The position numbers and the translations under genes were made by a program. Source: CAWELS01 sp964468205 (GTDB lineage Bacteria; Acidobacteriota; Terriglobia; Bryobacterales; Bryobacteraceae). Taken from it: DNA of 64,000 nucleotides. The notes under the pieces were generated by a model, which made no database searches, was not told the DNA's origin, and saw only the letters and a list, made by a program, of their open reading frames with translations. The stretch covers positions 62,001 through 126,000 of the forward strand of contig CAYXVG010000002.1 in NCBI GenBank assembly GCA_964468205.1, in the 5' to 3' direction. Shown here one piece after another: positions 1 to 10,300 of this stretch (its first letter is position 1; each line of letters starts with the position of its first letter).

Positions 1-331
1 TCATTACCTCCACGCCGTTCCCGGCCAGCACTTCCACCGCCGTGATGAACGCCGGCTCCGAAAGGGCGTGTGTGTCCATACCCAGAAACAAGGGGCCGCT
101 CGTGCCCTGGCTCTGTCGGTACTCGCAGATCGCCTGGCTGATGGCGAGGATGTGATCCTCGTTGAACGAGTTCTTGAGCGGCGAGCCCCGATGCCCGGAC
201 GTCCCGAATTTCACGTGCTGCCCGGCGTCGCCGGGGTCGGGACGCTCGGTGTAGTACATGGCGATCAGGCGCGGGATGTTCACTACATCCGCGGCGGAAA
301 CAGGCTGTCCAGCGGAGGGACTGATGGACAT
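1..331 (-). CDS. pgm: Phosphoglucomutase (alpha-D-glucose-specific), N-terminal part only
   Basis: The first 110 residues of a minus-strand protein that runs off the left edge. They align by eye with the start of E. coli Pgm: SAGQP near the N-terminus, then FGTSGHRG (residues 42-49), NEDHILAISQAI and DTHALSEPAF. The enzyme interconverts glucose 1-phosphate and glucose 6-phosphate in the cytoplasm, linking glycogen and sugar-nucleotide pools to glycolysis. The phosphoserine loop lies beyond the window, so catalytic competence cannot be judged. The ATG at 331 has an AGGAGG at 350-345, a rather long 13 nt upstream. It is divergent from the S9 peptidase, and 141 bp hold both promoters. Confidence 0.9.
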   Translation of the reverse strand, partial: MSISPSAGQPVSAADVVNIPRLIAMYYTERPDPGDAGQHVKFGTSGHRGSPLKNSFNEDHILAISQAICEYRQSQGTSGPLFLGMDTHALSEPAFITAVEVLAGNGVEVM

Positions 332-472
332 GATGTCGGGTATTCCTCCTGGAACCAGCAGTGTAGCGTATTCCGCCTCCGCCGCACCGGAATCCGGCGC
401 CGGTTTGACCGCGCGCCCGCTGCAAGCGATTATGGAAACTATATCCTAAGCAATCCCGACCAGGAGACCGAA

Positions 473-2494
473 ATGCGTTTCTTTCAACTCTTGCTGCTGA
501 GCGCCGCCGCTCTCGCCACCCTGGCGGCGGACCGGCTAATCACCCCGGAAGACGTCGCCAACCTGCGTTACGTCTCCTCGGCTCGAATCTCCTCCAGCGG
601 CGCCGCCGTCGCCTACACCCGGAACGTGCCGCGCAAGCTATTCGAAGAAGAGAGCGGCCCCGCCTGGAGCGAGCTTCACGTCTGGGACGCCGAACGCGGC
701 AGCCAGCCGTACATCACCGGAGACGTGAATGTCACCTCCATCCAGTGGACCCCGGACGGCAAGGCAATCAGCTTTCTCTCCAAACGCGGCGACGACAAGA
801 CCACTTGCCTCTACGTGATTCCGCTCGCCGGCGGCGAAGCGAGGAAAGTGATCGAGCACGACACCGATATCAGCCGCTATGACTGGCTCGGCTCTGGCGA
901 TCGCGTCTCCTTCGCTGCAAAAGAGAAAAAAGACGAGAAAAAAGAAAAACTCGTGGAAAAAGGCTTTAACCAGGAGGTTTTCGAAGAAGAGCTTGCCTTC
1001 ACCCGCGTTTGGGTGGCGGACCTCTCGGGCGACAAACCCGAGAAGAAGATGCTGGAGCTAGAGGGCAGCGCCAATGATCTGGTCGCCTCGGCCGACGGCG
1101 CCCTGCTCGCGCTCGCGCTCGCGCCCACCCCGCTCGTGGACGACTCCTACATGTACACCCGCGTCTACATCGTCCGCTCGGACGACGGCGAAATCGTCCA
1201 CAAGATTGACAACCCCGGCAAGCTCGGCCAGATTCGCTGGAGCCCGGACCGGCGGCACGTCGCCATGATCGCCGGCGCCACGCAGCACGACCCGAACGCC
1301 GGCCGCCTATTCCTCACCAGCATGGAGACGCGCGAAACCTCGAAGCACTTTCTCGAGGATCCCGGCGACGTCGTCCAACTCGCCTGGAAAGACGACAACA
1401 CGCTCCTCTACCTCTGGGACCAAGGCGTCACCACGGAACTCCGCGAAATGAATATCGCCACCGGCGAAACCGGAACCCTGCTCGATAAAGCCTTGCCGTC
1501 CTTCTCCTACTCGCCCGAGTCCGGCAAGATGGCCTTCGTCGGCAGCGCGCCGGAGCATCCCTGGGAACTCTTCGTCTGGGCGCCCGGCGACGCCGCCGCC
1601 AGGCGGGTCACCAGCTCGAATCCCTGGCTTGCGGACATCACCCTCGCCAAGCAGGAGGTCGTCCAGTATGAAGCCCGGGACGGTTTGAAGCTCCAAGGCA
1701 TCCTCATCCGGCCCCTCAACGAGGAGAAGGGGAAGCGCTACCCGCTGATCCTCTACGTCCACGGCGGACCGGAAGCCCACCAGCGCAATGATTGGCTCAC
1801 CAGCTACGCCATGCCGGGCCAGACCGCCGCGGCACGCGGCTTCGCGGTCTTCTATCCGAACTACCGAGCCTCCACCGGGCGCGGCGTCGAGTTCTCGATG
1901 CTCGACCACGGCCGCCCAGCGATGGAGGAGTTTGACGACCTCGTCGACGGCGTCCGGCATCTGGTTGGAACCGGCCTCGCCGACGAAAAGCGCGTCGGCG
2001 TCACCGGCGGCTCCTATGGCGGCTACGCGACCGCCTGGTGCTCCACGGCTCTCAGCGAGCATTTCGCCGCCGGCGTCATGTTCGTCGGCATCAGCAACAA
2101 GATCTCAAAGCTCGGAACCTCCGACATCCCGGACGAGGTCTACCTGGTCCACGACCGCCAGCGCCTCTGGGAGAACTGGGATCTGTTCCTCCAACAGAGC
2201 CCTATCTATCACGTCGAGAAGGCCCGAACGCCACTGCTGATCCTTCACGGCAAGGAGGACCCCCGCGTGCCGCCCTCCCAGTCGCTCGAGCTCTACCGGA
2301 ACCTGAAAATCCTCGGAAAAACGCCAGTGCGGCTCATCTGGTACCCCGGCGAAGGGCACGGCAACAGCCGCTCCGCCGCCCGCTATGACTACAACCTCCG
2401 GATGCTCCGCTGGATGGAGCACTACCTCAAGGACGGCGGCCGCGAGATGCCCCCGAAAGACCTCGAATACCCGGCCGCTCCGCCGGAGAAGTGA
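473..2494 (+). CDS. Secreted S9 family serine peptidase (prolyl oligopeptidase type)
   Basis: 673 residues. A signal peptide (MRFFQLLLLSAAALATLAA) is followed by a WD/propeller-like N-terminal half and an alpha/beta-hydrolase half. The catalytic triad is visible: Ser514 in GGSYGG, Asp596 in HGKEDPRVP and His629 in GEGHGN, in the spacing usual for dipeptidyl/acylaminoacyl peptidases. A lysine/glutamate-rich stretch around residues 145-165 looks like a surface insertion. The start at 473 was chosen over an in-frame upstream ATG because it begins the signal peptide and has GGAGA at 463-467. The likely role is degradation of imported or environmental peptides in the periplasm. A second S9 peptidase lies at 20913-22874. 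Confidence 0.92.
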   Translation: MRFFQLLLLSAAALATLAADRLITPEDVANLRYVSSARISSSGAAVAYTRNVPRKLFEEESGPAWSELHVWDAERGSQPYITGDVNVTSIQWTPDGKAISFLSKRGDDKTTCLYVIPLAGGEARKVIEHDTDISRYDWLGSGDRVSFAAKEKKDEKKEKLVEKGFNQEVFEEELAFTRVWVADLSGDKPEKKMLELEGSANDLVASADGALLALALAPTPLVDDSYMYTRVYIVRSDDGEIVHKIDNPGKLGQIRWSPDRRHVAMIAGATQHDPNAGRLFLTSMETRETSKHFLEDPGDVVQLAWKDDNTLLYLWDQGVTTELREMNIATGETGTLLDKALPSFSYSPESGKMAFVGSAPEHPWELFVWAPGDAAARRVTSSNPWLADITLAKQEVVQYEARDGLKLQGILIRPLNEEKGKRYPLILYVHGGPEAHQRNDWLTSYAMPGQTAAARGFAVFYPNYRASTGRGVEFSMLDHGRPAMEEFDDLVDGVRHLVGTGLADEKRVGVTGGSYGGYATAWCSTALSEHFAAGVMFVGISNKISKLGTSDIPDEVYLVHDRQRLWENWDLFLQQSPIYHVEKARTPLLILHGKEDPRVPPSQSLELYRNLKILGKTPVRLIWYPGEGHGNSRSAARYDYNLRMLRWMEHYLKDGGREMPPKDLEYPAAPPEK

Positions 2495-2500
2495 ACCCCG

Positions 2501-2859
2501 CGCGGACCTCATTACACTCCTGCTTCGCGGCGTCACTTCCGGCTCCGCCTCGCGGACCTGATTCCGCTCCCGTCTCGCAGGGCGCTTTCGCTACCGCCGC
2601 GCGGACCTCATTATACTCCTGCTTCGCGGCGTCACTTCCGGCTCCGCCTCGCGGGCCCGATTCCGCTCCCGTCTCGCAGGGCGCTTTCGCTACCGCCTCG
2701 CGGGNNNNNNNNNNNNNNNNNNNNNNNNNNNNNNNNNNNNNNNNNNNNNNNNNNNNNNNNNNNNNNNNNNNNNNNNNNNNNNNNNNNNNNNNNNNNNNNN
2801 NNNNCGCGGGCCCGATTCCGCTCCCGTCTCGCAGGGCGCTTTCGCTACCGCCTCGCGGG
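2501..2859. repeat. Tandem ~50-bp (99-bp pair) repeat, interrupted by the gap
   Basis: A 99-bp block starts at 2501 and again at 2600, almost identical. Each block is itself two related ~50-bp halves, both beginning CGCGGACCT or CGCGGGCCC and ending near a CTCCGCC or TACCGCC sequence. The 55 bases at 2650-2704 are repeated exactly at 2805-2859 on the other side of the gap. The array therefore continues through the gap and its true copy number is unknown. It lies between the S9 peptidase and valS. No gene is visible in it; it is open in one frame only because the unit lacks stop codons. Confidence 0.9.
2705..2804. other. Assembly gap (100 N)
   Basis: Exactly 100 N, the conventional size for a gap of unknown length. 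It sits inside the tandem repeat, so repeat collapse is the likely reason for the break. Confidence 0.99.
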
Positions 2860-2921
2860 GCGTCTTCGGACCCGCCCCACAGGGCCGGTTCCGGCCCCGC
2901 TGCTAGAATTGGAGATTACCC

Positions 2922-5564
2922 ATGCAACTGGAAAAAGTGTACGAACCCCAGCGGTTTGAGCCGCACTGGGCCAAGTGGTGGATTGACAACGGAATCTTTG
3001 CGGCCGGCGTGGCGAGCGACGCGCCTACCTACTCGCTTGTAATCCCGCCCCCCAACGTCACCGGCAGCCTCCACATGGGGCACATGCTCGAGCACACCGA
3101 GATCGACGTCACCATCCGCTGGCATCGGATGAAGGGCGACAACACGCTCTGGCTCCCGGGCACCGACCATGCCGGCATCGCCACCCAAATGGTGGTGGAG
3201 CGGCAACTCAAGGAAGAAGGCCTCACACGCCACGACCTTGGCCGGGAGAAGTTCGAGGAGAAGGTTTGGGAATGGAAGAAGCAGTACGGCGGAACCATCG
3301 TCAACCAGATGATCCGCCTCGGCGCCTCCTGTGACTGGTCGCGCGAGCGCTTCACCCTCGACGAGGGGCTGAACCGCGCCGTCCGCGAGGTCTTCGTCCG
3401 CCTCTACGAAAAGGGGCTCATTTACCGCGGCGAGTACATGATCAACTGGTGCCCCCGCTGCAGCACCGCTCTAAGTGATCTCGAGGTGGACTACGACCCC
3501 ACCCAGGGCAACCTCTGGCACATCAGGTACCCGGTCAAGGATTCGGAGCGCTTCGTCAGCGTCGCCACCACCCGGCCGGAGACGATGCTCGGTGACACGG
3601 CCGTCGCCGTCCACCCCGAAGACGAGCGCTACCGGGACCTGCACGGCAAGACCGTCGTCCTGCCGCTGATGAATCGCGAAATCCCGGTCATCGCCGACTC
3701 CTTCGCCGACCCCGAGTTCGGCACCGGCGTCGTCAAGGTCACCCCGGCGCACGACCCGAACGACTTCGAGGCCGGCAAGCGCAACAATCTGGCCCTCATC
3801 AAAGTGATCGGCGAAGACGCAAAGATGACCGCCGACGCTGGCGCCTACGCAGGACTCGACCGTTTCGAGGCCCGCAAAAAAGTGGTCGCCGATCTCGACG
3901 CCCAGGGCTTGCTCGGCGACACTGAACCCTACGACCTCAGCCTCTCGAAGTGCCAGCGTTGCAAGGAGCCCGTGGAGCCGCTCGTCTCCAAACAGTGGTT
4001 CGTCAAGACGAGGCCCCTGGCCGAGCCGGCCATCGAAGTGGTCAAGGACGGGCGCATCCAGTTCATCCCCGAAAACTGGACCAAGACCTACTACGAATGG
4101 ATGTACAACATCCGCGATTGGTGTATCTCCCGCCAGCTCTGGTGGGGCCACCGCATCCCGGCCTGGCACTGCCAGGACTGCTCCGAAATCATCGTCGCCC
4201 GCGAAATACCAAAGAAGTGCGCCCAGTGCGGCTCGGCGCGGCTTGAGCAGGACACCGACGTTCTCGACACCTGGTTCAGTTCCGCTCTCTGGCCCTTCTC
4301 CACCATGGGCTGGCCGGACGACACGGAGGATCTGCGGAAATTCTACCCCACCTCGCTGCTGATCACCGGCTTCGACATTCTCTTCTTTTGGGTGGCCCGC
4401 ATGGTCATGGCTGGCATGGAGTTCATGGGCGACGTGCCGTTCCGCACCGTCTATATCCACGGCCTGGTGCGCGACGCCGAAAAACAGAAGATGTCGAAGA
4501 CCAAGGGCAACGTGATCGACCCGCTCGTAGTGACCGAGAACTATGGTACCGACGCGGTGCGCATGTCGCTGCTGCTCGGCGCCGCCCCCGGCACGGACAT
4601 CGTCCTCACCGAGGAGCGCATGGTCTCCGCCCGGGCTTTCGCCAACAAGATCTGGAACGCCGCCCGCTTCCTCTTCATGAAGATGGAGGACTCGGGCGTC
4701 GAGCCGCAAATCCCGTCCGCTCCGGAGCTCGACGGCGCGCCGCTCGAGGATCGCTGGATGTTCAGCCGCCTCAACGCCTGCGCCGCGCAGCTCAACAAGT
4801 CGATCGATGGCTTTCGCTACCACGAAGTGGCGCAAAACCTCTGGCACTTCTTCTGGCACGAGTTCTGCGACTGGTATGTCGAAATGAAGAAGCTTCGCCT
4901 CACCGAAGGCTCCGGCCTGACGCCGGACTGGAAGAACCTGCTCGCTGCTTTTGAAACCGCGCTGCGGCTGCTGCATCCGGCTATGCCGTTCATCACCGAG
5001 GAACTTTGGCAGCGGCTGGCGAAGGGCGCCGAAGGGCAGCCGCCTTCCATCGCCAAGGCGCCTTATCCGCAACCGGACGACTCCTGGACGAACACCGCGG
5101 CGGAAAAGGAGATGGAACTGCTGCAGGAGATTGTTGTCTCCACGCGCAACCTCAGGTCACAGATGAAGATCGAGCCGAAGGAGTTTCTTGGCGCTGTGAT
5201 CCACTCATCCGGCGGCGCGCACAAGGTCGCCATCGAAAATCGCGAGGCGATCGAAAAGCTTGCCCGCGTGCGGCTGGCGGTGAGCCGCGAGGTCGCCCCC
5301 GTCAAGGGCGTGGTCAAGCGATCGACCCCGGAGTTCGACCTCGTGCTCGACGTCGCCCCGGAGAAGGTGGAGGCGGCAATGAAGGCGCTCGAGAAAGAGG
5401 TCGCCGGCCTTGAGAAGCTGGTCATCAACACGTCAAAACAGCTCTCGAACGAGAGCTTTGTCAGCCGCGCCCCGGCGCACGTAGTCGAAGAGTCCCGGTC
5501 AAAGCTCGCCGAGTACGAAGCAAAGCTCGCCAAGAGCCGCGAGGCCCTCGCCGGGATCGCATAG
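2922..5564 (+). CDS. valS: Valine--tRNA ligase
   Basis: 880 residues, the usual length. The class I signatures are present: PPNVTGSLHMGHM (HIGH motif, residues ~44-56) and KMSKTKGN (KMSKS motif, ~residue 525). The CP1 editing domain, with TTRPETMLGDTAV and a GTDHAG-like region, lies between them. Zinc-type cysteine pairs (CQRC, CQDC, CAQC) occur in the insert. The C-terminus is a charged coiled coil typical of ValRS (about residues 810-880). The enzyme charges tRNA-Val in the cytoplasm and hydrolyses mischarged threonine. A TAGAAT hexamer at 2904-2909 and GGAG lie just ahead of the ATG. The stop codon directly abuts the nadC start, so the two are co-transcribed. Confidence 0.98.
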   Translation: MQLEKVYEPQRFEPHWAKWWIDNGIFAAGVASDAPTYSLVIPPPNVTGSLHMGHMLEHTEIDVTIRWHRMKGDNTLWLPGTDHAGIATQMVVERQLKEEGLTRHDLGREKFEEKVWEWKKQYGGTIVNQMIRLGASCDWSRERFTLDEGLNRAVREVFVRLYEKGLIYRGEYMINWCPRCSTALSDLEVDYDPTQGNLWHIRYPVKDSERFVSVATTRPETMLGDTAVAVHPEDERYRDLHGKTVVLPLMNREIPVIADSFADPEFGTGVVKVTPAHDPNDFEAGKRNNLALIKVIGEDAKMTADAGAYAGLDRFEARKKVVADLDAQGLLGDTEPYDLSLSKCQRCKEPVEPLVSKQWFVKTRPLAEPAIEVVKDGRIQFIPENWTKTYYEWMYNIRDWCISRQLWWGHRIPAWHCQDCSEIIVAREIPKKCAQCGSARLEQDTDVLDTWFSSALWPFSTMGWPDDTEDLRKFYPTSLLITGFDILFFWVARMVMAGMEFMGDVPFRTVYIHGLVRDAEKQKMSKTKGNVIDPLVVTENYGTDAVRMSLLLGAAPGTDIVLTEERMVSARAFANKIWNAARFLFMKMEDSGVEPQIPSAPELDGAPLEDRWMFSRLNACAAQLNKSIDGFRYHEVAQNLWHFFWHEFCDWYVEMKKLRLTEGSGLTPDWKNLLAAFETALRLLHPAMPFITEELWQRLAKGAEGQPPSIAKAPYPQPDDSWTNTAAEKEMELLQEIVVSTRNLRSQMKIEPKEFLGAVIHSSGGAHKVAIENREAIEKLARVRLAVSREVAPVKGVVKRSTPEFDLVLDVAPEKVEAAMKALEKEVAGLEKLVINTSKQLSNESFVSRAPAHVVEESRSKLAEYEAKLAKSREALAGIA

Positions 5565-6401
5565 ATGTTCGACGTATCCCATCCCGAGGTCATTGACGCC
5601 GTCCGGCGCGCTATCGCCGAAGACGTCGGCGCCGGCGACGTGACGTCGCGCGCCACCATCCCGGAAGATCAGAACGCCTTCGGGCGCTTCTTTGCCAGGG
5701 AGGAGATCACGCTGGCCGGTATCGAGTTGCTGCCGCTCATCTATGAGCAGCGCGGCGGCGTCAAGGAACTCGAGCTGCTGGCCGCTAGCGGCGAACGCTG
5801 CTCGGAAGGGCAGTGCATCGCCGCCGTCCGCGGCAAAGCCCGGACGCTGCTCGAATGCGAGCGGGTAGCCTTGAACTTCATGCAGCGGCTGAGCGGAGTG
5901 GCCACGCTCGGCGCCCGCTACGTGCAAGCGGCCGCCGGCGCCAAAACGAAGATCCTCGACACGCGCAAGACAACGCCCGGTCTGCGGCGTCTCGAAAAGA
6001 TGGCCGCGGCCGCCGGCGGCGTCACCAACCACCGCCTGGGCTTGTGGGATGCGATCCTGATCAAGAACAACCACATCACGGCCGTGGGCGGTGTCCGGCA
6101 GGCGCTCGAACGCGCCTTCCAAACAGGCTTGCCCGTCGAGATCGAGGTGCGCACCCGGGCCGAACTCGACGACGCGCTCGATGCCGGCGCGAAGAACCTG
6201 CTCCTCGATAACCTCAGCCCCGCCGAAGCCGCCGAGTGGATCCGCTACATCGGCGGCCGCGCGACAACCGAGATCTCCGGCGGCGTCACGCTCGCGACCG
6301 TGAGGGCCTACGCCGAAGCCGGCGCGGACTTCATCTCCTCCGGCGCGATCACCCACTCAGCGGCCGCCGTCGACCTGAACTTCCGCATCGCCTTCGATTG
6401 A
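5565..6401 (+). CDS. nadC: Nicotinate-nucleotide pyrophosphorylase (carboxylating)
   Basis: 278 residues, standard for the family. It makes nicotinate mononucleotide from quinolinate and PRPP in de novo NAD synthesis. Recognisable segments are the active-site RKTTPGLRRLEK (about residues 130-141), GGVTNHRLGLWDAILIKNNH, the EVRTRAEL strand and the C-terminal EISGGVTL/ISSGAITHS region that binds phosphate. The ATG follows the valS stop with no spacing, so translation is probably coupled. nadA and nadB are not in the window. Confidence 0.96.
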   Translation: MFDVSHPEVIDAVRRAIAEDVGAGDVTSRATIPEDQNAFGRFFAREEITLAGIELLPLIYEQRGGVKELELLAASGERCSEGQCIAAVRGKARTLLECERVALNFMQRLSGVATLGARYVQAAAGAKTKILDTRKTTPGLRRLEKMAAAAGGVTNHRLGLWDAILIKNNHITAVGGVRQALERAFQTGLPVEIEVRTRAELDDALDAGAKNLLLDNLSPAEAAEWIRYIGGRATTEISGGVTLATVRAYAEAGADFISSGAITHSAAAVDLNFRIAFD

Positions 6402-6412
6402 GACACGCCACC

Positions 6413-7135
6413 GTGAACTGGAACATCATCTGCGTCGAAAAGACGGCCTCCACCATGGCCGACGCGCTCGCTCATACGTCTGGCACGGTCATTGTCGCAG
6501 CCGAGCAGACAGCCGGCCAGGGCCGGCTCGGACGCCGCTGGCATTCGGCGAAGGGCGACGGACTCTACCTCTCGGCGGTCCTGCCGCTGCCCTGCCCCGC
6601 CGCCGAATTGCCGGTTGTGACGCTCGCCCTCGGACTCGCCGCGCACGAGGCCATTCAGGATTTGACCGGGACCGCGTGCGATCTCCGGTGGCCCAACGAC
6701 GTGCTCATCGGCGAGAAGAAGTGCGCGGGCATTCTCGTCGAACTGCACGGCGCGCGCGTCATCGCCGGCATCGGCGTCAACGTCAACCACGAGGCCTTCC
6801 CGCCGGAACTCGCCGCCATCGCAACGTCGCTCCGCCTTGCCACCGGCCGCCCTCATTCCCCGGACGCCCTCCTGCCGCCGCTGCTCGACGCCATCGCCGC
6901 TTACACCGGACTTCTGCGCGACGAAGGCGCCCCCGCCATCCTCCGCCTGTTTGAGCGGACATCGAGCTACGCGAGCGGCCGGCGGGTGATCGTCGAAAAC
7001 GCCGAACAATCGCTCGCCGGCACAACCGACGGCCTGGATGCATCGGGCTTCCTTTGGATCCGCGCAAGTGGCGGCCGCCGCCACCTCGTCCGCGCCGGCG
7101 GAGTCCGGCCTTGTAACGTTGATTTCAACTCTTAG
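6413..7135 (+). CDS. birA: Biotin--[acetyl-CoA-carboxylase] ligase, catalytic domain only
   Basis: 240 residues from a GTG start 11 nt after nadC. It contains the biotin/ATP loop AGQGRLGRRWHS (about residues 36-47) and RWPNDVLIGEKKCAGILVE. It activates biotin to biotinyl-AMP and transfers it to a carrier lysine, for example on acetyl-CoA carboxylase. The N-terminal winged-helix domain of E. coli BirA is absent, so this is the short, non-repressor type. An in-frame reading extends upstream into nadC, but the conserved family start (WNIICVEKTASTM) fits the GTG. Confidence 0.93.
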   Translation: MNWNIICVEKTASTMADALAHTSGTVIVAAEQTAGQGRLGRRWHSAKGDGLYLSAVLPLPCPAAELPVVTLALGLAAHEAIQDLTGTACDLRWPNDVLIGEKKCAGILVELHGARVIAGIGVNVNHEAFPPELAAIATSLRLATGRPHSPDALLPPLLDAIAAYTGLLRDEGAPAILRLFERTSSYASGRRVIVENAEQSLAGTTDGLDASGFLWIRASGGRRHLVRAGGVRPCNVDFNS

Positions 7136-7147
7136 TAATTTTGTTGT

Positions 7148-7187
7148 GATCTGAAATATTTATCACCTATATTTCTCTTCTCAGATC
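7148..7187. promoter_or_regulatory. AT-rich leader with a 7-bp inverted repeat before receptor 1
   Basis: GATCTGA at 7148-7154 and TCAGATC at 7181-7187 form perfect arms separated by 26 nt of AT-rich sequence. They lie in the 175-bp region between birA and the receptor gene, which is much less GC-rich than its surroundings. This is a plausible operator or promoter zone. No convincing -35/-10 pair with normal spacing could be picked. Confidence 0.35.
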
Positions 7188-7310
7188 GTATATTCATCGA
7201 ATTTTATCTTGATCCCAGCCGCGTGCATTGCTACGCTTTCTACTGAAGAAGGGGTACTTCCTCCGTCCGGATGGACCCGGGAATCTGAAGTCGAATCAAG
7301 GAGGCTCATT

Positions 7311-10300
7311 ATGCTGCACGGATTTCGTGTGTTTTCGCTTGGCTTATTGTTGGCTCTTTCGTTCACCGCCATCTCTTCGCTCCGCGCTCAGGTGTTGAAC
7401 GGTTCGATTGTAGGCGTCGTATCGGACCCCAGTAGCGCCGTCGTTCCGGCAGCTCAGGTGAGCGTCGCGAGTGAGAGCATCGGCGTTAACCGGTCCGTCA
7501 CCACCGACGAGGGAGGACGCTACTCGTTGGTTAACCTGCAACCTGGCACCTACGAACTGACCGTCGAGGCGGCTGGTTTCCGCCCGGCGAGCCGGACCGG
7601 CGTCGAGGTGACGGCGAACAACGTCAGCCGTCTTGACGTGGAACTCGAAGTCGGCGCCGTCACCGAAGTGGTCAGTGTCTCCGCCGCCGCGGCGCAATTG
7701 CAGACCGATAAATCCGACACCCGCAGCGAGCTGACCAAGACCGCGATGACCAATCTACCGCTCGCGAATTACCGCAACTATCAGAGCTTGGTCAACCTTG
7801 TTCCAGGAGCAACTCCGGCGGCCTTCCAGAACTCCCCGGTCGACAGCCCCGCCAGGGCGCTGACCACAAACATCAACGGAACCAACCGGAACAACAACAA
7901 CACGCGCGTCGACGGTGCGACCAATGTCTACATCTGGCTGCCGCACCACACCGCCTATGTGCCTCCGGTGGAAACGATCGAGTCGGTGAACGTCACCACC
8001 TCCGCGTTCGATGCCGAGCAGGGTATGGCCGGCGGATCAGCCGTCACGGTCGTCTCCAAGTCCGGCACGAACGAATTCCATGGCGTCGCCTCCTGGTATC
8101 ACGACGATGAGAGCCTGCGCGCGCGCAACTTCTTCCTGCGCACCGACAAACCCGACAGCAGCAACGACATCTTCACCGGAACCATCGGCGGCCCGATTGT
8201 CAAGGACAAGCTTTTCTTCTTCTTCGGATATGAGCGGTTCATGGAGCGCGCGGGCAAAAGCGGCAACTTTGGAGTTCCCACCACGGACATGCGGGCCGGC
8301 GATTTCAGCGGCTTTTCCACCACCATCTACGACCCGCTGACCGGCAACGCCGACGGCACGGACCGCAGCCCCTTCCCGGGCAACCGAATTCCAAACGAAC
8401 GCCACAGCCGCGTGATCTTGGGCATTCAGGAGATGATCCCCGAACCGAATCTCCCAGGCCACCTAAATAACTTTGCCGTGTCAGACCAGCAGAAGATGGA
8501 TCGCGACAACTTCGACGTGAAGATCAACTGGAATCCGGCGCCAAACCATAACTTCTTTGGCAAGTACAGCCGCATGCAGGCCATCGTGAACGGAGTGATG
8601 GCCTTCGGTGAAGCCGGGGGGCCCGAACTCGGCGCCCCCGGAACCGGCGACACTGACGTGAATGTCATCACTTTCGGCGACACTTGGACAATCAGCCCGA
8701 ACCTGCTCTGGGACGCCACGTTCGGCTTCACCAAATTCGATCAGACCGTGCTCGGTCCGGACCACGGCGTCAACTGGGGAACTGAGGTGTGGGACATTCC
8801 GGGCGCGAACGGACCAACGGGTGGCTTTGGGGTCGAGCAGGTGCTCGATCAATGCCCCGATCCCGACGGCCTCTGCTATACCGGCCAGGCGGAGATTCGC
8901 GCCTACCAGCACAACTGGGGCAACGACAACGGCTGGCAGCCGATGTGGCGCAATGACCGCAGTTGGACGTTCACCTCGAACATGAGTTGGATCAAGGGCG
9001 CGCACGAGTTGCGCTTCGGCTTCGACACCGTGAAGCACCACCTCAACCACTGGCAGCCCGAGGTAAACGAGGGCCCACGCGGCCTCATTCGGTTCGATGG
9101 CGACCCAACCGCCCTTCGCGGCGGCGCCTCGCCGAATCAGCTCAACCAGTACGCCTCGGCCCTGCTCGGGCTAGTGAACGACTATCAGAAGGCCGAGCAG
9201 TTCTTTCTCATGACCGCCCGCGAGTGGCAGTTCGGCCTCTACGCCCGCGACCGCTGGCAGGTAACGCCAAAGCTCACCTTGAATCTCGGGTTGCGCTGGG
9301 AGTACTACCCGCTCATGAGCCGTGACGGGCGCGGGCTGGAACGCTGGGATCCGTCGACGAACATGGTGCTCCTGGGCGGTCTCGGCGCGACGCCGGACGA
9401 CGCAGGCATAACGGTCAGCAAAGCCTTATTCGCCCCGCGCATCGGAATCGCCTATCGCGCCACTACCAACACGGTGATCCGCACCGGGTACGGGATAACC
9501 TACGACCCGCTCCCCTTCGCCCGCCCGTTGCGCGGGCTCTACCCGGCCAGCCTCGGCGGCGCCTGGAACTCCGATTCGTTCCAGTGGGTCAACACGGTCG
9601 ACGAGGGCTTCCCGGCCGAGATCGAGCGTCCGGACGTCTCGGCCGGCCAGATCCCCCTGCCGGCGAATATCTCGATGGGACCGAGAAGCCCGTGGGGAGG
9701 CGAACTCAACCGTGGCTACATCCAGTCATGGAACTTCACCATCGAACGCCGGCTGCCGGCCGACTTCGTCACCTCGGTCGCCTACGTTGGCAACCAGACC
9801 ACGCACCAGCTCGCCGACCGCGACATCAACGCGGGCTTCCCCGGGTCCGGCAATTCCGGCCGCCCGCTGGCTTCGAACCTCGGCCGCCGCATCGGCACCG
9901 CCATGTGGGACGGCTGGCTCAGCGCTAACTACCACTCGCTGCAGGTGGCCATCAACAAGCAGATGTCCAACGGATTGTTCCTCAAGGGCGCCTACACGTT
10001 CTCAAAAGCCATCAATATGACCGACGAAGACGGATGGGCGAGCGTCGGCCGCAACTGGGAACCGGAGATCGGTTGGAACCGCGGTCCCGCCGGATACGAC
10101 CGCAAGCACATGTTCGTGATGGGTTTCCTCTACGAACTACCCTTCGGGCCAGGCAAGCCCTTCGCCACCAGTGGCGCCGGATCGTGGATTCTGCGCGACT
10201 GGCAGTTCAACGGAACCTTCAGCCATTACACCGGCAGGCCTTTCACCGTCACCGCGTCGGGCGCGTCCGTCAACGCTCCTAGCAACACTCAAACGGCGGA

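Noticed and set aside
68..472. Plus-strand upstream extension of the first S9 peptidase
   Set aside because: It is the antisense of the phosphoglucomutase gene; the signal peptide and ribosome site place the start at 473.
2491..3042. Open frame through the tandem repeat and gap
   Set aside because: It is made of repeat units without stop codons and 34 unknown residues; no conserved content.
3471..5072. Long minus-strand frame inside valS
   Set aside because: Shadow of a highly GC-rich gene; valS shows all family motifs on the plus strand.
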